Part shown: positions 12,263-21,406 of the stretch, one piece after another
Position numbering within the stretch: the stretch's first letter is position 1
How the letters are laid out: each line of letters begins with the position of its first letter
Made by a program: the position numbers and the translations under genes
Notes under the pieces: model-generated
What the model was told of the DNA's origin: nothing
The model's database searches: none
The model's input: only the letters and a program-made list of their open reading frames with translations
Assembly: GCF_025989145.1 (NCBI RefSeq)
Contig: NZ_JAPDNQ010000001.1
Span: forward strand, 620,001 to 684,000
Source: Microbacterium sp. SSM24
GTDB taxonomy: Bacteria; Actinomycetota; Actinomycetes; Actinomycetales; Microbacteriaceae
DNA: 64,000 bases
Reading direction: 5' to 3'

Positions 12263-12291
12263 AGTCTAGGGATGCGCTGGCACTCACGCAA
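12263..12291 (-). promoter_or_regulatory. groES promoter
   Basis: On the minus strand, -35 TTGCGT (12286-12291), 17-base spacer, -10 TAGACT (12263-12268). The -35 lies inside the distal CIRCE and the start point falls at the proximal CIRCE. Confidence 0.8.
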
Positions 12292-12303
12292 CGTGAGTGC
12301 CAG
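12277..12303. promoter_or_regulatory. CIRCE element (HrcA operator), distal
   Basis: CTGGCACTC-N9-GAGTGCCAG, a perfect 9-bp inverted repeat in the form frequent in actinobacteria. Centre-to-centre distance to the proximal box is 46 bases. Confidence 0.9.
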
Positions 12304-12327
12304 CCGCGTGACGTCGTGTGGCGGACG

Positions 12328-12333
12328 TAGGCT
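12328..12333 (+). promoter_or_regulatory. -10 box for a leaderless methyltransferase mRNA
   Basis: TAGGCT six bases before the GTG at 12340; no ribosome-binding site follows, so a leaderless transcript is likely. Confidence 0.6.
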
Positions 12334-12339
12334 GGGCCG

Positions 12340-13539
12340 GTGGAGATGGCCGAGCTGACCGCACTGCTGACGCCCGAGGGCCTGCGGCTGCTCGATGCGC
12401 TCCCGGCGATCGATTCGGCCGCCGATGTCGCGCGCACCGTCTCACGGCTGCGCAAGGACGGCCACTCCCCCGATCTCGTTTCGGCGGTCGTCACGCAGTC
12501 GCGGCTGCGCGCGCGTGCCGAGACGAAGTTCGGTCCCTTCGCGCAGCGGATGCTGTTCACCCGGGCGGGTCTGGAGCAGGCGACCCGTCTGGCGATCGCC
12601 GCCCGTCACGCGGGTCGGTTCCGCGACGCGGGGCTCAGCCGGGTCGCCGACCTCGGATGCGGGATCGGCGGCGACGCTCTCGGCCTCGCGGGACTGGGCA
12701 TCGCCGTGACCGCCGTCGACGCCGACGAGGTGACCGCGGCGATCGCGGCGTACAACCTCGCACCGTTCGGCGCCGCGGCCGACGTGCGGCACGGCACGGC
12801 CGAGACGGCTGATCTGACGGACGTCGACGGCGTATGGCTCGATCCCGCTCGCCGCACCGCCGGGCACACCGAGACGACTCGTACACGACCCGAGGACTGG
12901 TCGCCCTCGCTCGACTGGACGTTCGAGCTCGGGCGCCGCCTGCCCGCCGGGATCAAGCTCGGGCCCGGCCTGGACCGCGAACTCATCCCCGACGAGTTCG
13001 AGGCGCAGTGGGTGAGCGCCGACGGCTCGACCGTCGAGCTGGTGCTGTGGTCGGGACCGCTCGCACGGGAGGGTGCGCGGCGGGCGGCACTCGTGATCCG
13101 CGGTGACGAGGCGCACGAGCTCACGGCCCCCGCCGATTCGGCGGATGAACCGGTCCGAGAACTCGGCGCGTACCTCCACGAGCCCGACGGAGCGGTGATC
13201 CGCGCTCGGCTGATCGGCGACGTGGCCCGCTCGCTCGACGCCGGCATGCTCGACGAGCACATCGCCTACCTCACCTCGGATGCAGCGCTCACGAGCCCGT
13301 TCGTGTCGTCGTTCCGTGTGCGCGAGGCGATGCCGGCGAAGGTGCCCGCGATCAACGCGGCGCTGCGCCGTCATGGGATCGGGCGCCTCGAGATCAAGAA
13401 GCGCGGGGTCGACGTCGATCCGGCGCAGTTCCGTCGCAAGCTCCAGCTGCGCGGAGACGCCGAGGCGACGCTCCTGCTCGCGCGCGTCGGCTCGGGCAGG
13501 ATCGCGGTGCTCGCCGACCGGGTCAGCCGCCGGCCGTGA
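12340..13539 (+). CDS. Class I SAM-dependent methyltransferase, THUMP-like
   Basis: A 399-residue protein with an N-terminal helical region (about 1-95) and a Rossmann methyltransferase domain. SAM-binding loop VADLGCGIGGDA lies near residues 103-114, acidic strand end VDAD, and the catalytic-loop-like WLDPARR near 165. A C-terminal THUMP-like part carries RRHGIGRLEIKKRGV. Such proteins are widespread in actinobacteria, and the substrate is not known; RNA is a guess from the THUMP similarity. GTG 12340 is chosen for the leaderless promoter. It overlaps the converging DUF4190 gene by 17 bases. Confidence 0.85.
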   Translation: MEMAELTALLTPEGLRLLDALPAIDSAADVARTVSRLRKDGHSPDLVSAVVTQSRLRARAETKFGPFAQRMLFTRAGLEQATRLAIAARHAGRFRDAGLSRVADLGCGIGGDALGLAGLGIAVTAVDADEVTAAIAAYNLAPFGAAADVRHGTAETADLTDVDGVWLDPARRTAGHTETTRTRPEDWSPSLDWTFELGRRLPAGIKLGPGLDRELIPDEFEAQWVSADGSTVELVLWSGPLAREGARRAALVIRGDEAHELTAPADSADEPVRELGAYLHEPDGAVIRARLIGDVARSLDAGMLDEHIAYLTSDAALTSPFVSSFRVREAMPAKVPAINAALRRHGIGRLEIKKRGVDVDPAQFRRKLQLRGDAEATLLLARVGSGRIAVLADRVSRRP

Positions 13540-14062
13540 TGCGCCCGGCTGCGTAGAGGAGCCACCCGGCGCTGTACAGAATCGAGACGACGCCGATCAC
13601 GAGCGCCCACACGGCGATCGCCCGGCTCTCGAGCGGCCGACGCAGCGCGAGGATGGCGGAGACGACTCCGACCAGGCCGATCGGGAAGCCCCAGCCGACG
13701 AACATCGACACGATCAGCCCGCCGATCGAGAACACGAGCGCCCACGCGGCGAGTCCGCGCTGCGGCGGCTCGGGCTCGGGCAGCGCCCACTGCGCCACGA
13801 CCGGAGGCGCATCCTCTTCGGTGCCGGGCTCGGCGGGCGCGGACTGCTTCGTCACGGCCACGGGTGCGGTCGGCAGGCGCAGGTATCCGCCGCGGTGGGC
13901 GCCGGGGAGTACGGATGCCTCGTCCGCGACGCTGACGTCGGCCGAGGGCGGCTCGACGGCGGGGCGGGAGGGATCGTGCGCGGGAGGCTTGGTCACCGGA
14001 GGCTCCGGCGTCGCCTCGGCTCCCTCGTCGGCGGGGACAGGCATCCGCTCGCCCCCGCTCAT
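13523..14062 (-). CDS. DUF4190 membrane protein
   Basis: A 179-residue protein: a long Pro/Ala-rich cytoplasmic-looking leader (1-100), then a DUF4190-type region with two to three membrane segments around [17 protein letters not shown] and [21 protein letters not shown]. No function known. It overlaps the tsaD stop by four bases (ATGA) and is the last gene of the acpS-to-tsaD operon. Confidence 0.75.
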   Translation of the reverse strand: MSGGERMPVPADEGAEATPEPPVTKPPAHDPSRPAVEPPSADVSVADEASVLPGAHRGGYLRLPTAPVAVTKQSAPAEPGTEEDAPPVVAQWALPEPEPPQRGLAAWALVFSIGGLIVSMFVGWGFPIGLVGVVSAILALRRPLESRAIAVWALVIGVVSILYSAGWLLYAAGRITAGG

Positions 14063-15171
14063 GCGACGTCCTCGGCGACCTGGATCTCGGTGACGGGGAG
14101 CGTCGAGTCGGCGCCGAATCGCAGGGTCGACGGCGGACGCCCCGACATGATGAGCTCGGCGGCGAGCGCCGCGATCATCGCGCCGTTGTCGGTGCAGAGC
14201 GAGAGGGGCGGGATGCGCACGGTCACGCCCTCCGCGGCAGCACGCTCGAGAGCGACCTCGCGCAGCCGTCTGTTCGCGATGACGCCACCGCCGAGGAGCA
14301 GACGCGGCACACCGAAATCACGGCACGCCGCGAGGGCCTTGGTGACGAGAACATCGACGACCGCCTCGCGGAACCCCGCGGCGACGTCCGCGACGGGCAC
14401 CGGCTCGCCCGCAGCCTCGCGCTGCTCGACCCACCGGGCGACGGCCGTCTTCAGCCCCGAGAACGAGAAGTCGTAGCGGTGGGCCGCCATGTCGCTGGCG
14501 CGAGAGAGCCCACGGGGGAACCGGATCGCGTCCGGATCGCCGGATGCCGCGGCCCGGTCGATCTCGGGACCGCCGGGGTACGGCAGTCCGAGCAGACGCG
14601 CCACCTTGTCGAAGGCCTCGCCGGCCGCGTCGTCCATCGTCTCGCCCAGCAGCTCGACGTCGCTCGTGAGGTCGCGGACGAGGAGGAGGGAGGTGTGCCC
14701 GCCCGACACCAGGAGCGCGACGGTCGGGTACTCCAGCGCCCCCGCCGCAGGCGCCGCCGCCGGATCGAGCGCTCGCGCAGCGGGTGAATCGAGATCGAGG
14801 ATGTCGGCCGCGATGTGCCCGACGAGGTGGTTGACGGCGTAGAGGGGCTTCTCGAGCGACACGGCCAGTGCCTTCGCCGCGCCCACTCCGACCATCAGCG
14901 CACCCGCGAGTCCGGGACCGGAGGTCACGGCGACCGCGTCGAGGTCGGCCAGCGCGACGTCGGCCTCGGCGAGTGCTGCGAGGATCGCGGGCTCCAGGGC
15001 CTCGAGGTGGGCGCGGGCGGCGACCTCGGGCACGACGCCGCCGTACCGGGCGTGCTCATCCATCGAGCTCGCGATCGTGTTCGACAGCAGGGTCCGGCCG
15101 CGCACGATGCCGATGCCGGTCTCGTCGCAGCTCGTCTCGATCCCGAGGATCAGCGGCTCGGCGCGGTTCAT
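14059..15171 (-). CDS. tsaD: tRNA N6-adenosine threonylcarbamoyltransferase TsaD
   Basis: Transfers the threonylcarbamoyl group to A37 of ANN-decoding tRNAs (t6A), working with TsaB and TsaE, both encoded here. 370 residues, ASKHA fold: [12 protein letters not shown] at the start, metal motif HLVGH (HxxxH), [12 protein letters not shown]. The ATG at 15171 overlaps the rimI stop by four bases; an upstream in-frame ATG inside rimI is rejected because the family starts at [12 protein letters not shown]. Confidence 0.96.
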   Translation of the reverse strand: MNRAEPLILGIETSCDETGIGIVRGRTLLSNTIASSMDEHARYGGVVPEVAARAHLEALEPAILAALAEADVALADLDAVAVTSGPGLAGALMVGVGAAKALAVSLEKPLYAVNHLVGHIAADILDLDSPAARALDPAAAPAAGALEYPTVALLVSGGHTSLLLVRDLTSDVELLGETMDDAAGEAFDKVARLLGLPYPGGPEIDRAAASGDPDAIRFPRGLSRASDMAAHRYDFSFSGLKTAVARWVEQREAAGEPVPVADVAAGFREAVVDVLVTKALAACRDFGVPRLLLGGGVIANRRLREVALERAAAEGVTVRIPPLSLCTDNGAMIAALAAELIMSGRPPSTLRFGADSTLPVTEIQVAEDVA

Positions 15172-15665
15172 GTGCACACCCCGGCGTCCTCGGCCGACGG
15201 CGTCTGCGCGACGGACCACGCACGCGCGTCGAGTTTCATCACGACGGCGTCGACATCGTCGGGCTGGTAGTACCTCGGACGCCGCCCGACTTCGAGGAAT
15301 CCCTCGGAGGCGTACAGCGCCTGCGCGACGGGGTTGTCGGCGCGCACCTCGAGGAAGACCTCGTGCACGCCGCGGCGCACCGCCTCGGCGACCAATGCGC
15401 GCAGGAGCGCGCGGCCCCGGCCGCGACCGCGGGAGGCTTCCGCGATCGCGATGGTCTGCACGTCGGCGTCCTTCGCGCCCCGGACCGCCCGGAGTCCCGC
15501 ATACCCCGTGACGCGGCCGGCGACCTCGTCCACGACGTACCAGCCATGGGGCGACATCAGCTCTTCGCGCATCATCGCATCCGACCAGGCGTCGGTGGGA
15601 AACGACGCCCGCTCGAGCGTCATGATGGCCGCGAGGTCCTCGGGCACGGCATCGCGCAGCGTCAT
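15168..15665 (-). CDS. rimI: Ribosomal-protein-alanine N-acetyltransferase RimI
   Basis: A 165-residue GNAT acetyltransferase. [23 protein letters not shown] opens the fold and the acetyl-CoA loop is in [12 protein letters not shown]; the C-terminal part [26 protein letters not shown] is RimI-like. In E. coli RimI acetylates S18; other targets are possible. It is embedded between tsaB and tsaD with ATGA overlaps on both sides, the common order in actinobacteria. Confidence 0.92.
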   Translation of the reverse strand: MTLRDAVPEDLAAIMTLERASFPTDAWSDAMMREELMSPHGWYVVDEVAGRVTGYAGLRAVRGAKDADVQTIAIAEASRGRGRGRALLRALVAEAVRRGVHEVFLEVRADNPVAQALYASEGFLEVGRRPRYYQPDDVDAVVMKLDARAWSVAQTPSAEDAGVCT

Positions 15666-16321
15666 GTGCCGACCTTCTTCGGTCCGGCGGGGAGCGTCAC
15701 GTCGGGCGAGCGCAGGTAGAGCGCGTCGGCGGGACCGATCTCGCGCCCGGCGGCGAGCGCCCGCGTCGCGCACACCGCGAGCAGGGAGGCCTGGATGCGG
15801 TCGGCGTCGCGCCGGAGCGCGCCCGACGCTGCGAGACGCTCATCGAGCTCGTCGCGCGGAACCAGTGCCGGCTCGACCGTGCGACGCGGCAGTCCGTCGT
15901 CGTCGATCCCCCGGTAGACCGTGTACGCGAATTCGCGACGTCGCGCGTCGGTCACGACCGCGAACGTCTCGGCCTCGGATTCCTCGAAGCCGCCCGTGAG
16001 CGTGTCGTGGAGCAGCAGTTCGAGCGCGACGGCATCGTGGCTCGCGACGGGCACGACCGGGATGCCGCGACCCAGCGCGAACGTCCGTGCGGCGGCGATG
16101 CCCACCCGGAGGCCCGTGAAAGGACCGGGGCCCATGCCCGCCGCGACATGCGCGATGTCGGCGGGGCGGACGGATGCTTCGCTCAACGCCTGTGCGATGA
16201 GGATCCCGATCACCTCGGCGTGACCGCGCGGGTCTGCGCTCTCGACCTGTGAGCGGACGACGCCGTCCGGCTCGACGACCGCGACCGTCGATCCGAGCGA
16301 CGTGTCGATGCCGAGGATCAC
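15662..16321 (-). CDS. tsaB: t6A biosynthesis protein TsaB
   Basis: A 219-residue ASKHA-fold partner and scaffold of TsaD. Start [16 protein letters not shown] and the family block [23 protein letters not shown] are seen. It has no catalysis of its own in the known family. GTG start at 16321. It begins 39 bases after the tsaE stop and overlaps rimI by four bases. Confidence 0.94.
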   Translation of the reverse strand: MILGIDTSLGSTVAVVEPDGVVRSQVESADPRGHAEVIGILIAQALSEASVRPADIAHVAAGMGPGPFTGLRVGIAAARTFALGRGIPVVPVASHDAVALELLLHDTLTGGFEESEAETFAVVTDARRREFAYTVYRGIDDDGLPRRTVEPALVPRDELDERLAASGALRRDADRIQASLLAVCATRALAAGREIGPADALYLRSPDVTLPAGPKKVGT

Positions 16322-16360
16322 CTCTCCAGGGTAGTCGGCACCGCCGCGACGACGCCTCCG

Positions 16361-16876
16361 CTACGGCCGACGCGAGATCGTGACGATGCGGGGAGTGTCG
16401 GCGTCGAGCTCTTCGGTCGCGCGCGAGTACGTGCCGCACGCGGTGTCGACGCCGCGACCATGCCACTCCCGGTCGAGCTCGATCTCCCACCAGTGCTCGC
16501 GCAGGCCGTCGACCATGCCCCGTCCCCACTCGACGATGACGGCGGAGGCGTCGAAGTCGATGTCGAGGTCGTCGAGCTCCGCGGGCGATCCGAGCCGGTA
16601 GGCGTCGACGTGCACGAGGGGGGTGCCGCCGACGAGCGACGGATGGGTCCGGGCGATCACGAAGGTCGGGCTCTGCACCGGGCCGCGCACGCCCAGGCCG
16701 GCGGCGACGCCGCGCGTGAGCGTCGTCTTGCCGGCACCGAGCGGCCCCGTGAGCACGACCAGGTCGCCGGGGCGCAGCATCCGTCCGAGCTGCTCGCCGA
16801 GCGCCTCCATGTCGGCCGGCGACGCGATCTCGCGCGTGCCGACGAGCGCGTCGAGCGCATCCGGTCCCCCGCTCAC
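16361..16876 (-). CDS. tsaE: t6A biosynthesis ATPase TsaE
   Basis: A 171-residue P-loop ATPase that resets the TsaB-TsaD complex. Walker A GPLGAGKTT near residues 44-52, the signature SPTF, HVDAYRL, and IVEWGRGM near the C-terminal half. The GTG start overlaps the alr stop (GTGA). Confidence 0.94.
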   Translation of the reverse strand: MSGGPDALDALVGTREIASPADMEALGEQLGRMLRPGDLVVLTGPLGAGKTTLTRGVAAGLGVRGPVQSPTFVIARTHPSLVGGTPLVHVDAYRLGSPAELDDLDIDFDASAVIVEWGRGMVDGLREHWWEIELDREWHGRGVDTACGTYSRATEELDADTPRIVTISRRP

Positions 16877-17997
16877 GCGGTCACCTGACGGCGGGGCACG
16901 CGCGGACCGACCCGCGTGACGATCTCGTAGTTGATGGTGCCGGCGGCGGCCGCCCAGTCGTCGGCGGCCGGCGCACCCAGGGTCGGATCGCCGAACAGCA
17001 CGACCTCATCACCGACCGATACCGGCGCGTCGCCGACGTCGACGACGAACTGATCCATCGCGATGCGTCCGGCGACAGCGAGGCGGCGACCGCCGATCGC
17101 GACGGGGCCCGCACCCGATGCCTGGCGCGGAACCCCGTCGGCGTACCCGATGGGCACGAGCGCGAGCGTGGTGTCGCGCGGCGCGCGGTAGTCGTAGCCG
17201 TACGACACGCCCTGACCGGCGGGCACCCGGCGGACCGCGGCCACCGCCGCGCGCAGCGTCATCGCCGGGCGGAGGCCGAGATCTGCCGACGAACGTCCGT
17301 CGTAGGGAGAGAGCCCGTACATGCCGATCCCGATGCGGACGCAGCCGAGCCGCGTCTCGGGGAGCGCGATCGCGGCGTTCGTCGCCGCCAGGTGACGCAG
17401 CCGCGGAGCGACACCGAGCGAGGCGGCCAGCGCGACCCCCTCTTCGAAAGCGCGCAGGGCCGTCAGGTCGTCCTCGGCGGACGCATTGGACAGGTGGCTG
17501 AACAGCGCCACGACGCGCAGCTTGCCGATGCGCTCGAGCCGCGCCGCCTCCGCGAACACGACGCGCTGGTCCGACGGAGCGATGCCGTTGCGCGACAGTC
17601 CCGTCTCGAGTTTGAGGTGCACCCCGACCGGGCGGTCGGCGGAGGCCGCGGCCGCGGCCTGCATCAGCTGCTCGAAGCTCGAGATGCCGAGCTCGACGCC
17701 GAGCGAGGCGGCCTCGGCGAACGACGCGCCCGGCGCGTGCAGCCACGCGACGACCGGCGCGTCGATTCCCGCCCGGCGCAGCGCGATCGCCTCGGCGATG
17801 TCGGACACCCCGAGCCGCGTCGCGCCGCCCTTCAGCGCCGCCACGGCTGACCGGACCCCCCCGTGCCCATAGCCGTCGGCCTTCACCACCGCGATGATCT
17901 CGGACTCGGTGAGACGGCGCAGGTGCCGGACGTTGTCCTCGATCGCGCCGACGTCGACGATCGCCTCGCGCAGCACCCCGGCCGGGAGCCGGCTCAC
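16873..17997 (-). CDS. alr: Alanine racemase
   Basis: PLP enzyme making D-alanine for peptidoglycan, 374 residues. PLP-binding Lys39 in VVKADGYGHG; the catalytic Tyr region GVSYGYDYRAP; MDQFVVDVGD in the C-terminal beta domain. GTG 17997 overlaps the acpS stop by four bases, which fixes the start; longer in-frame versions run inside acpS. Confidence 0.95.
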   Translation of the reverse strand: MSRLPAGVLREAIVDVGAIEDNVRHLRRLTESEIIAVVKADGYGHGGVRSAVAALKGGATRLGVSDIAEAIALRRAGIDAPVVAWLHAPGASFAEAASLGVELGISSFEQLMQAAAAASADRPVGVHLKLETGLSRNGIAPSDQRVVFAEAARLERIGKLRVVALFSHLSNASAEDDLTALRAFEEGVALAASLGVAPRLRHLAATNAAIALPETRLGCVRIGIGMYGLSPYDGRSSADLGLRPAMTLRAAVAAVRRVPAGQGVSYGYDYRAPRDTTLALVPIGYADGVPRQASGAGPVAIGGRRLAVAGRIAMDQFVVDVGDAPVSVGDEVVLFGDPTLGAPAADDWAAAAGTINYEIVTRVGPRVPRRQVTA

Positions 17998-18356
17998 CGC
18001 TCGCCCCTGGATTCGGCGATCACGTACGCGGTCGCGAAGCCGGCGTCGTGCGACATCGACAGGTGCAGCGTCGTGATCCCTCGCTCGGCGACCACGGCCG
18101 CGGTGCTCCCGGTGAGAGTGAACCACGGACGACCGGATGCCTCGGGCGTGATCTCGATCTCCGTCCAGTGAACGCCGTCCGAGCCGCCCAATGCCTTGAT
18201 GAGCGCCTCCTTGGCTGCGTATCGCGCGGCGAGCGACCGGGGCTTCAGCTCACGCTCGGCCGCCGAGAACAGTCGCTCGGCGAGCCGCGGAGTCCGCTCC
18301 AGCGTGCGCTCGAAGCGGGAGATGTCGACCAGGTCGACGCCGATCCCGACGATCAC
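17994..18356 (-). CDS. acpS: Holo-[acyl-carrier-protein] synthase
   Basis: Moves 4'-phosphopantetheine from CoA to the serine of ACP, needed for fatty acid synthesis. 120 residues, with Mg ligand Asp8 in GVDLVDISRFE and the second motif RYAAKEALIKALG. GTG start at 18356. It leads the acpS-alr-tsaE-tsaB-rimI-tsaD-DUF4190 operon, 52 bases after glmS. Confidence 0.95.
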   Translation of the reverse strand: MIVGIGVDLVDISRFERTLERTPRLAERLFSAAERELKPRSLAARYAAKEALIKALGGSDGVHWTEIEITPEASGRPWFTLTGSTAAVVAERGITTLHLSMSHDAGFATAYVIAESRGER

Positions 18357-18408
18357 GAAAGCCTCCCGTCACGCCGCGGTCGCGGCATCCGTCAGCCTAT
18401 CCGTGGGT

Positions 18409-20262
18409 CTACTCGACGGTGACCGACTTGGCGAGGTTGCGCGGCTGGTCGACGTCGAGGCCCTTCGCGGTGGCGAGTCCCATCGCGAAGATGTGCAACG
18501 GCACGACAGCCAGGAGCGGCTCGAACAGCGGCCCGGCGAGCGGGATGCGCAGCACTTCGTCCGCCTTGGGCAGGACCGCCACGTCACCCTCTTCGGCGAT
18601 CGCGATGACGCGCGCGCCGCGGGCACGGATCTCCTCGATGCTCGAAACGACCTTCTTGTGCATCTCGCTCGACTTGCGCGGCGACGGCACGATGACGAAG
18701 ACGGGCTGACCGGGCTCGATGAGGGCGATGGGGCCGTGCTTGAGCTCCCCCGCAGCGAAGCCCTCGGCGTGGATGTACGCGAGCTCCTTGAGCTTGAGCG
18801 CACCCTCGAGCGCGATCGGGTAGCCGACGTGGCGACCGAGGAAGAGCACCGAGCGAGTGTCGGCCATCCAGTGCGCGAACTGCTCGATACGCGGCTGCTC
18901 GCGCTCGAGGATCCGCGTGATCTTGGCAGGGATCGCCTCGAGCTCGGCGACGTGCTCCGCCGCTTCGGCGGCGGGGACGGTGCCGCGGATGCGCGCGATG
19001 TGGAGTCCCAGGAGGTAGAGCGCGGTGACCTGGGCGACGAACGCCTTGGTCGATGCGACGGCGACTTCGGGTCCGGCGTGCGTGTAGACGATCGCGTCGG
19101 ACTCGCGCGGGATGGTCGCGCCCTGGGTGTTGCAGACCGACAGCGTGCGCGCACCGCGCTCGCGGGCGTACTTGACCGCCATGAGGGTGTCCATGGTCTC
19201 GCCGGACTGGCTGATCGAGACCACGAGCGTGTCGGGGCCGATCACGGGGTCGCGGTAGCGGAACTCGTGCGCGAGCTCGACGTCGACCGGCACGCGGGCC
19301 CACTGCTCGATCGCGTACTTGCCGACCTGACCGGCGTAGGCGGCGGTGCCGCACGCGATCACGATGATGCGCGAGATGTCGGCGAACAGCTCATCCAGGC
19401 CGTCGAGCTCGGGGATGACGACCTCGCCGTCGCGCAGGCGTCCGCGCAGCGTGTTGGCGACGGCCTCGGGCTCCTCGGAGACTTCCTTGGCCATGAAGGA
19501 CGACCAGCCGCCCTTGTCGGCGGCCGAGGCATCCCACGTCACCTCGAAGGGCTCCACCTCGACGGGGTTGCCCGCGAAGTCGGTGACCTCCACCCCGTCG
19601 GGGGTGATGGCGACGATCTGGTCCTGGCCGATCGCGAGGGCGTTGCGGGTGTGCTCGACGAAGGCCGCCACGTCGGAGCCGAGGAAGTTCTCGCCCTCGC
19701 CCAGGCCGATCACGAGCGGCGAGTTGCGGCGGGCGCCGACGACGAGACCCGGCTGCTCCTCGTGCATCGCGAGCAGCGTGAAGGCACCCTCGAGGCGCGA
19801 GGCGACGTTGCGGAACGCGGCCACCAGATCGCCGTCGGCCGCGCGGTACTCGCGACCGAGCAGGACGGCGGCCACCTCGGTGTCGGTCTGGCTGCGGAAC
19901 GAGTACCCCTGGCCCAGCAGCTCGTCCTTGAGCTCCGAGAAGTTCTCGATGATGCCGTTGTGGATGACGGCGAGCTTGTCGTCGTCGGCGAGGTGGGGGT
20001 GCGCGTTCTCGTCGGTCGGCCCGCCGTGCGTCGCCCAGCGGGTGTGCCCGATGCCGGTGGTCCCGTCTGCGAGCGGCACGGACTTCAGGTCATCGCGAAG
20101 GATGCCGAGCTTGCCCGCGCGCTTGCGCATCCCGAGGTCTCCGTCGGCATCGATCACCGCGATCCCGGCCGAGTCGTATCCCCGGTACTCGAGGCGCGCG
20201 AGACCCGCGAGGAGGATCGCCTGCGACGGGCGCGGTCCGACATATCCGACGATTCCACACAT
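18409..20262 (-). CDS. glmS: Glucosamine-6-phosphate synthase, glutamine-hydrolysing
   Basis: Makes glucosamine-6-phosphate from fructose-6-phosphate and glutamine, the entry to UDP-GlcNAc for the wall; glmM, the next enzyme, lies at 24204. 617 residues: N-terminal glutamine amidotransferase with nucleophile Cys2 in MCGIVGY, then two SIS sugar isomerase domains (VSISQSGETMDT) and the C-terminal NLAKSVTVE typical of the family. No glmS riboswitch-like structure was recognised in the 84 bases upstream. Confidence 0.97.
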   Translation of the reverse strand: MCGIVGYVGPRPSQAILLAGLARLEYRGYDSAGIAVIDADGDLGMRKRAGKLGILRDDLKSVPLADGTTGIGHTRWATHGGPTDENAHPHLADDDKLAVIHNGIIENFSELKDELLGQGYSFRSQTDTEVAAVLLGREYRAADGDLVAAFRNVASRLEGAFTLLAMHEEQPGLVVGARRNSPLVIGLGEGENFLGSDVAAFVEHTRNALAIGQDQIVAITPDGVEVTDFAGNPVEVEPFEVTWDASAADKGGWSSFMAKEVSEEPEAVANTLRGRLRDGEVVIPELDGLDELFADISRIIVIACGTAAYAGQVGKYAIEQWARVPVDVELAHEFRYRDPVIGPDTLVVSISQSGETMDTLMAVKYARERGARTLSVCNTQGATIPRESDAIVYTHAGPEVAVASTKAFVAQVTALYLLGLHIARIRGTVPAAEAAEHVAELEAIPAKITRILEREQPRIEQFAHWMADTRSVLFLGRHVGYPIALEGALKLKELAYIHAEGFAAGELKHGPIALIEPGQPVFVIVPSPRKSSEMHKKVVSSIEEIRARGARVIAIAEEGDVAVLPKADEVLRIPLAGPLFEPLLAVVPLHIFAMGLATAKGLDVDQPRNLAKSVTVE

Positions 20263-20346
20263 GCCCTCAATGGTAGGCGGGGACTTATGCGAGGAGTCTG
20301 AACGAAAGGAGAGGGCGGGTCGGGCCGCCGGATGCCGCGCCGCGCG

Positions 20347-21300
20347 TCAGAGCTTGCGCAGCAGCACTCGCTCGACGGTATGCCCGGCCGACTTCTGCAG
20401 CACGAGGCTCGCACGGTGACGGGTGGGCAGCACGTTCTCGACGAGGTTGGGGAGGTTGATGTCGTTCCAGTAGCCCATTGCCCGCTCGACCGCCTCGTCG
20501 TCGCTCAGCTGCGCGAACACGTTGAAGAACGAGTTCGGATTGCTGAAGGCGGCCCGCCGCAGCGCGAGGAAGCGTTCGACGTACCACTGCGCGATGTGTT
20601 CGGCATCGGCATCCACGAAGATCGAGAAGTCGAACAGCTCGCTGATGGCGACGTCATTGGGCGACGGCGGCGGCTGGAGCACATTGAGCCCCTCGACGAT
20701 GACGATGTCGGGGCGGCGCACCGTGACCACGGCATCGGGAACGATGTCGTAGCGCATGTGCGAGTAGAACGGCGCGCGCACCTCGGGCGCCCCGCTCTTC
20801 ACCTCGGTCAGGAACGACACCAGCGCTCGCCGGTCGTAGGACTCGGGGAACCCCTTGCGCTCCATGAGTCCGCGGCGCTCGAGCTCCGCATTCGGATAGA
20901 GGAAGCCGTCGGTCGTCACCAGTTCGACGCGAGGCGTGCCGGGCCAGCGGCTCGTGAGCTCGCGGAGCAGGCGCGCGATCGTGGACTTTCCGACGGCGAC
21001 CGATCCGGCCACGCCGATGATGAACGGCGTCGTCGTGTCGGTCTCGCCGAGGAAGTCCGCCGTCTCCGCCCCGAGGCGCTTCGTCGACTGCGCGTAGAGC
21101 GAGAGCAGCCGCGACAGCGGCACGTACACCTGCGCGACCTCGGCCATGTCGAGCCTGTCGCCGAGGCCGCGGATCTGCACGATCTCGGTCTCGGACAGCG
21201 GCTGCGTCCGCCCCGAAGCGAGGGTGGCCCAGTCATGGCGGGAGATCTCGCGGTAGAGCGAGTTCGCGGGGGCGACGGTGGTCGCTTCATCAGCGGACAT
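20347..21300 (-). CDS. coaA: Type I pantothenate kinase
   Basis: Phosphorylates pantothenate, the first and controlling step of CoA synthesis. 317 residues, matching the family. P-loop GVAGSVAVGKST, TTDGFLYPN, ERKGFPESYD and EGLNVLQ are present. ATG 21300 gives the family length; further in-frame codons upstream cross a terminator hairpin and are rejected. Confidence 0.95.
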   Translation of the reverse strand: MSADEATTVAPANSLYREISRHDWATLASGRTQPLSETEIVQIRGLGDRLDMAEVAQVYVPLSRLLSLYAQSTKRLGAETADFLGETDTTTPFIIGVAGSVAVGKSTIARLLRELTSRWPGTPRVELVTTDGFLYPNAELERRGLMERKGFPESYDRRALVSFLTEVKSGAPEVRAPFYSHMRYDIVPDAVVTVRRPDIVIVEGLNVLQPPPSPNDVAISELFDFSIFVDADAEHIAQWYVERFLALRRAAFSNPNSFFNVFAQLSDDEAVERAMGYWNDINLPNLVENVLPTRHRASLVLQKSAGHTVERVLLRKL

Positions 21301-21351
21301 CGGAGCAATCGTAGCGGCAGGATCGGATGCCGCGCCCGCCGTGTCGCCGAC

Positions 21352-21391
21352 GGATGCGGGTCCCGCCCCCGAGGGGACGGGACCCGCATCC
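21352..21391 (-). terminator. Terminator downstream of the M28 peptidase
   Basis: A 14-bp perfect stem (GGATGCGGGTCCCG and complement) with a 12-base loop, between the peptidase stop and coaA. Confidence 0.82.
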
Positions 21392-21406
21392 TGCGTTCGT
21401 GCCGTG

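Noticed and set aside
16361..18126. Longer versions of alr and tsaE using upstream in-frame starts
   Set aside because: For alr the extra residues lie inside acpS and lack family similarity; four-base stop/start overlaps mark the real starts.
18357..20346. glmS ribozyme/riboswitch upstream of glmS
   Set aside because: The 84 bases between coaA and glmS are too short and show no such fold.
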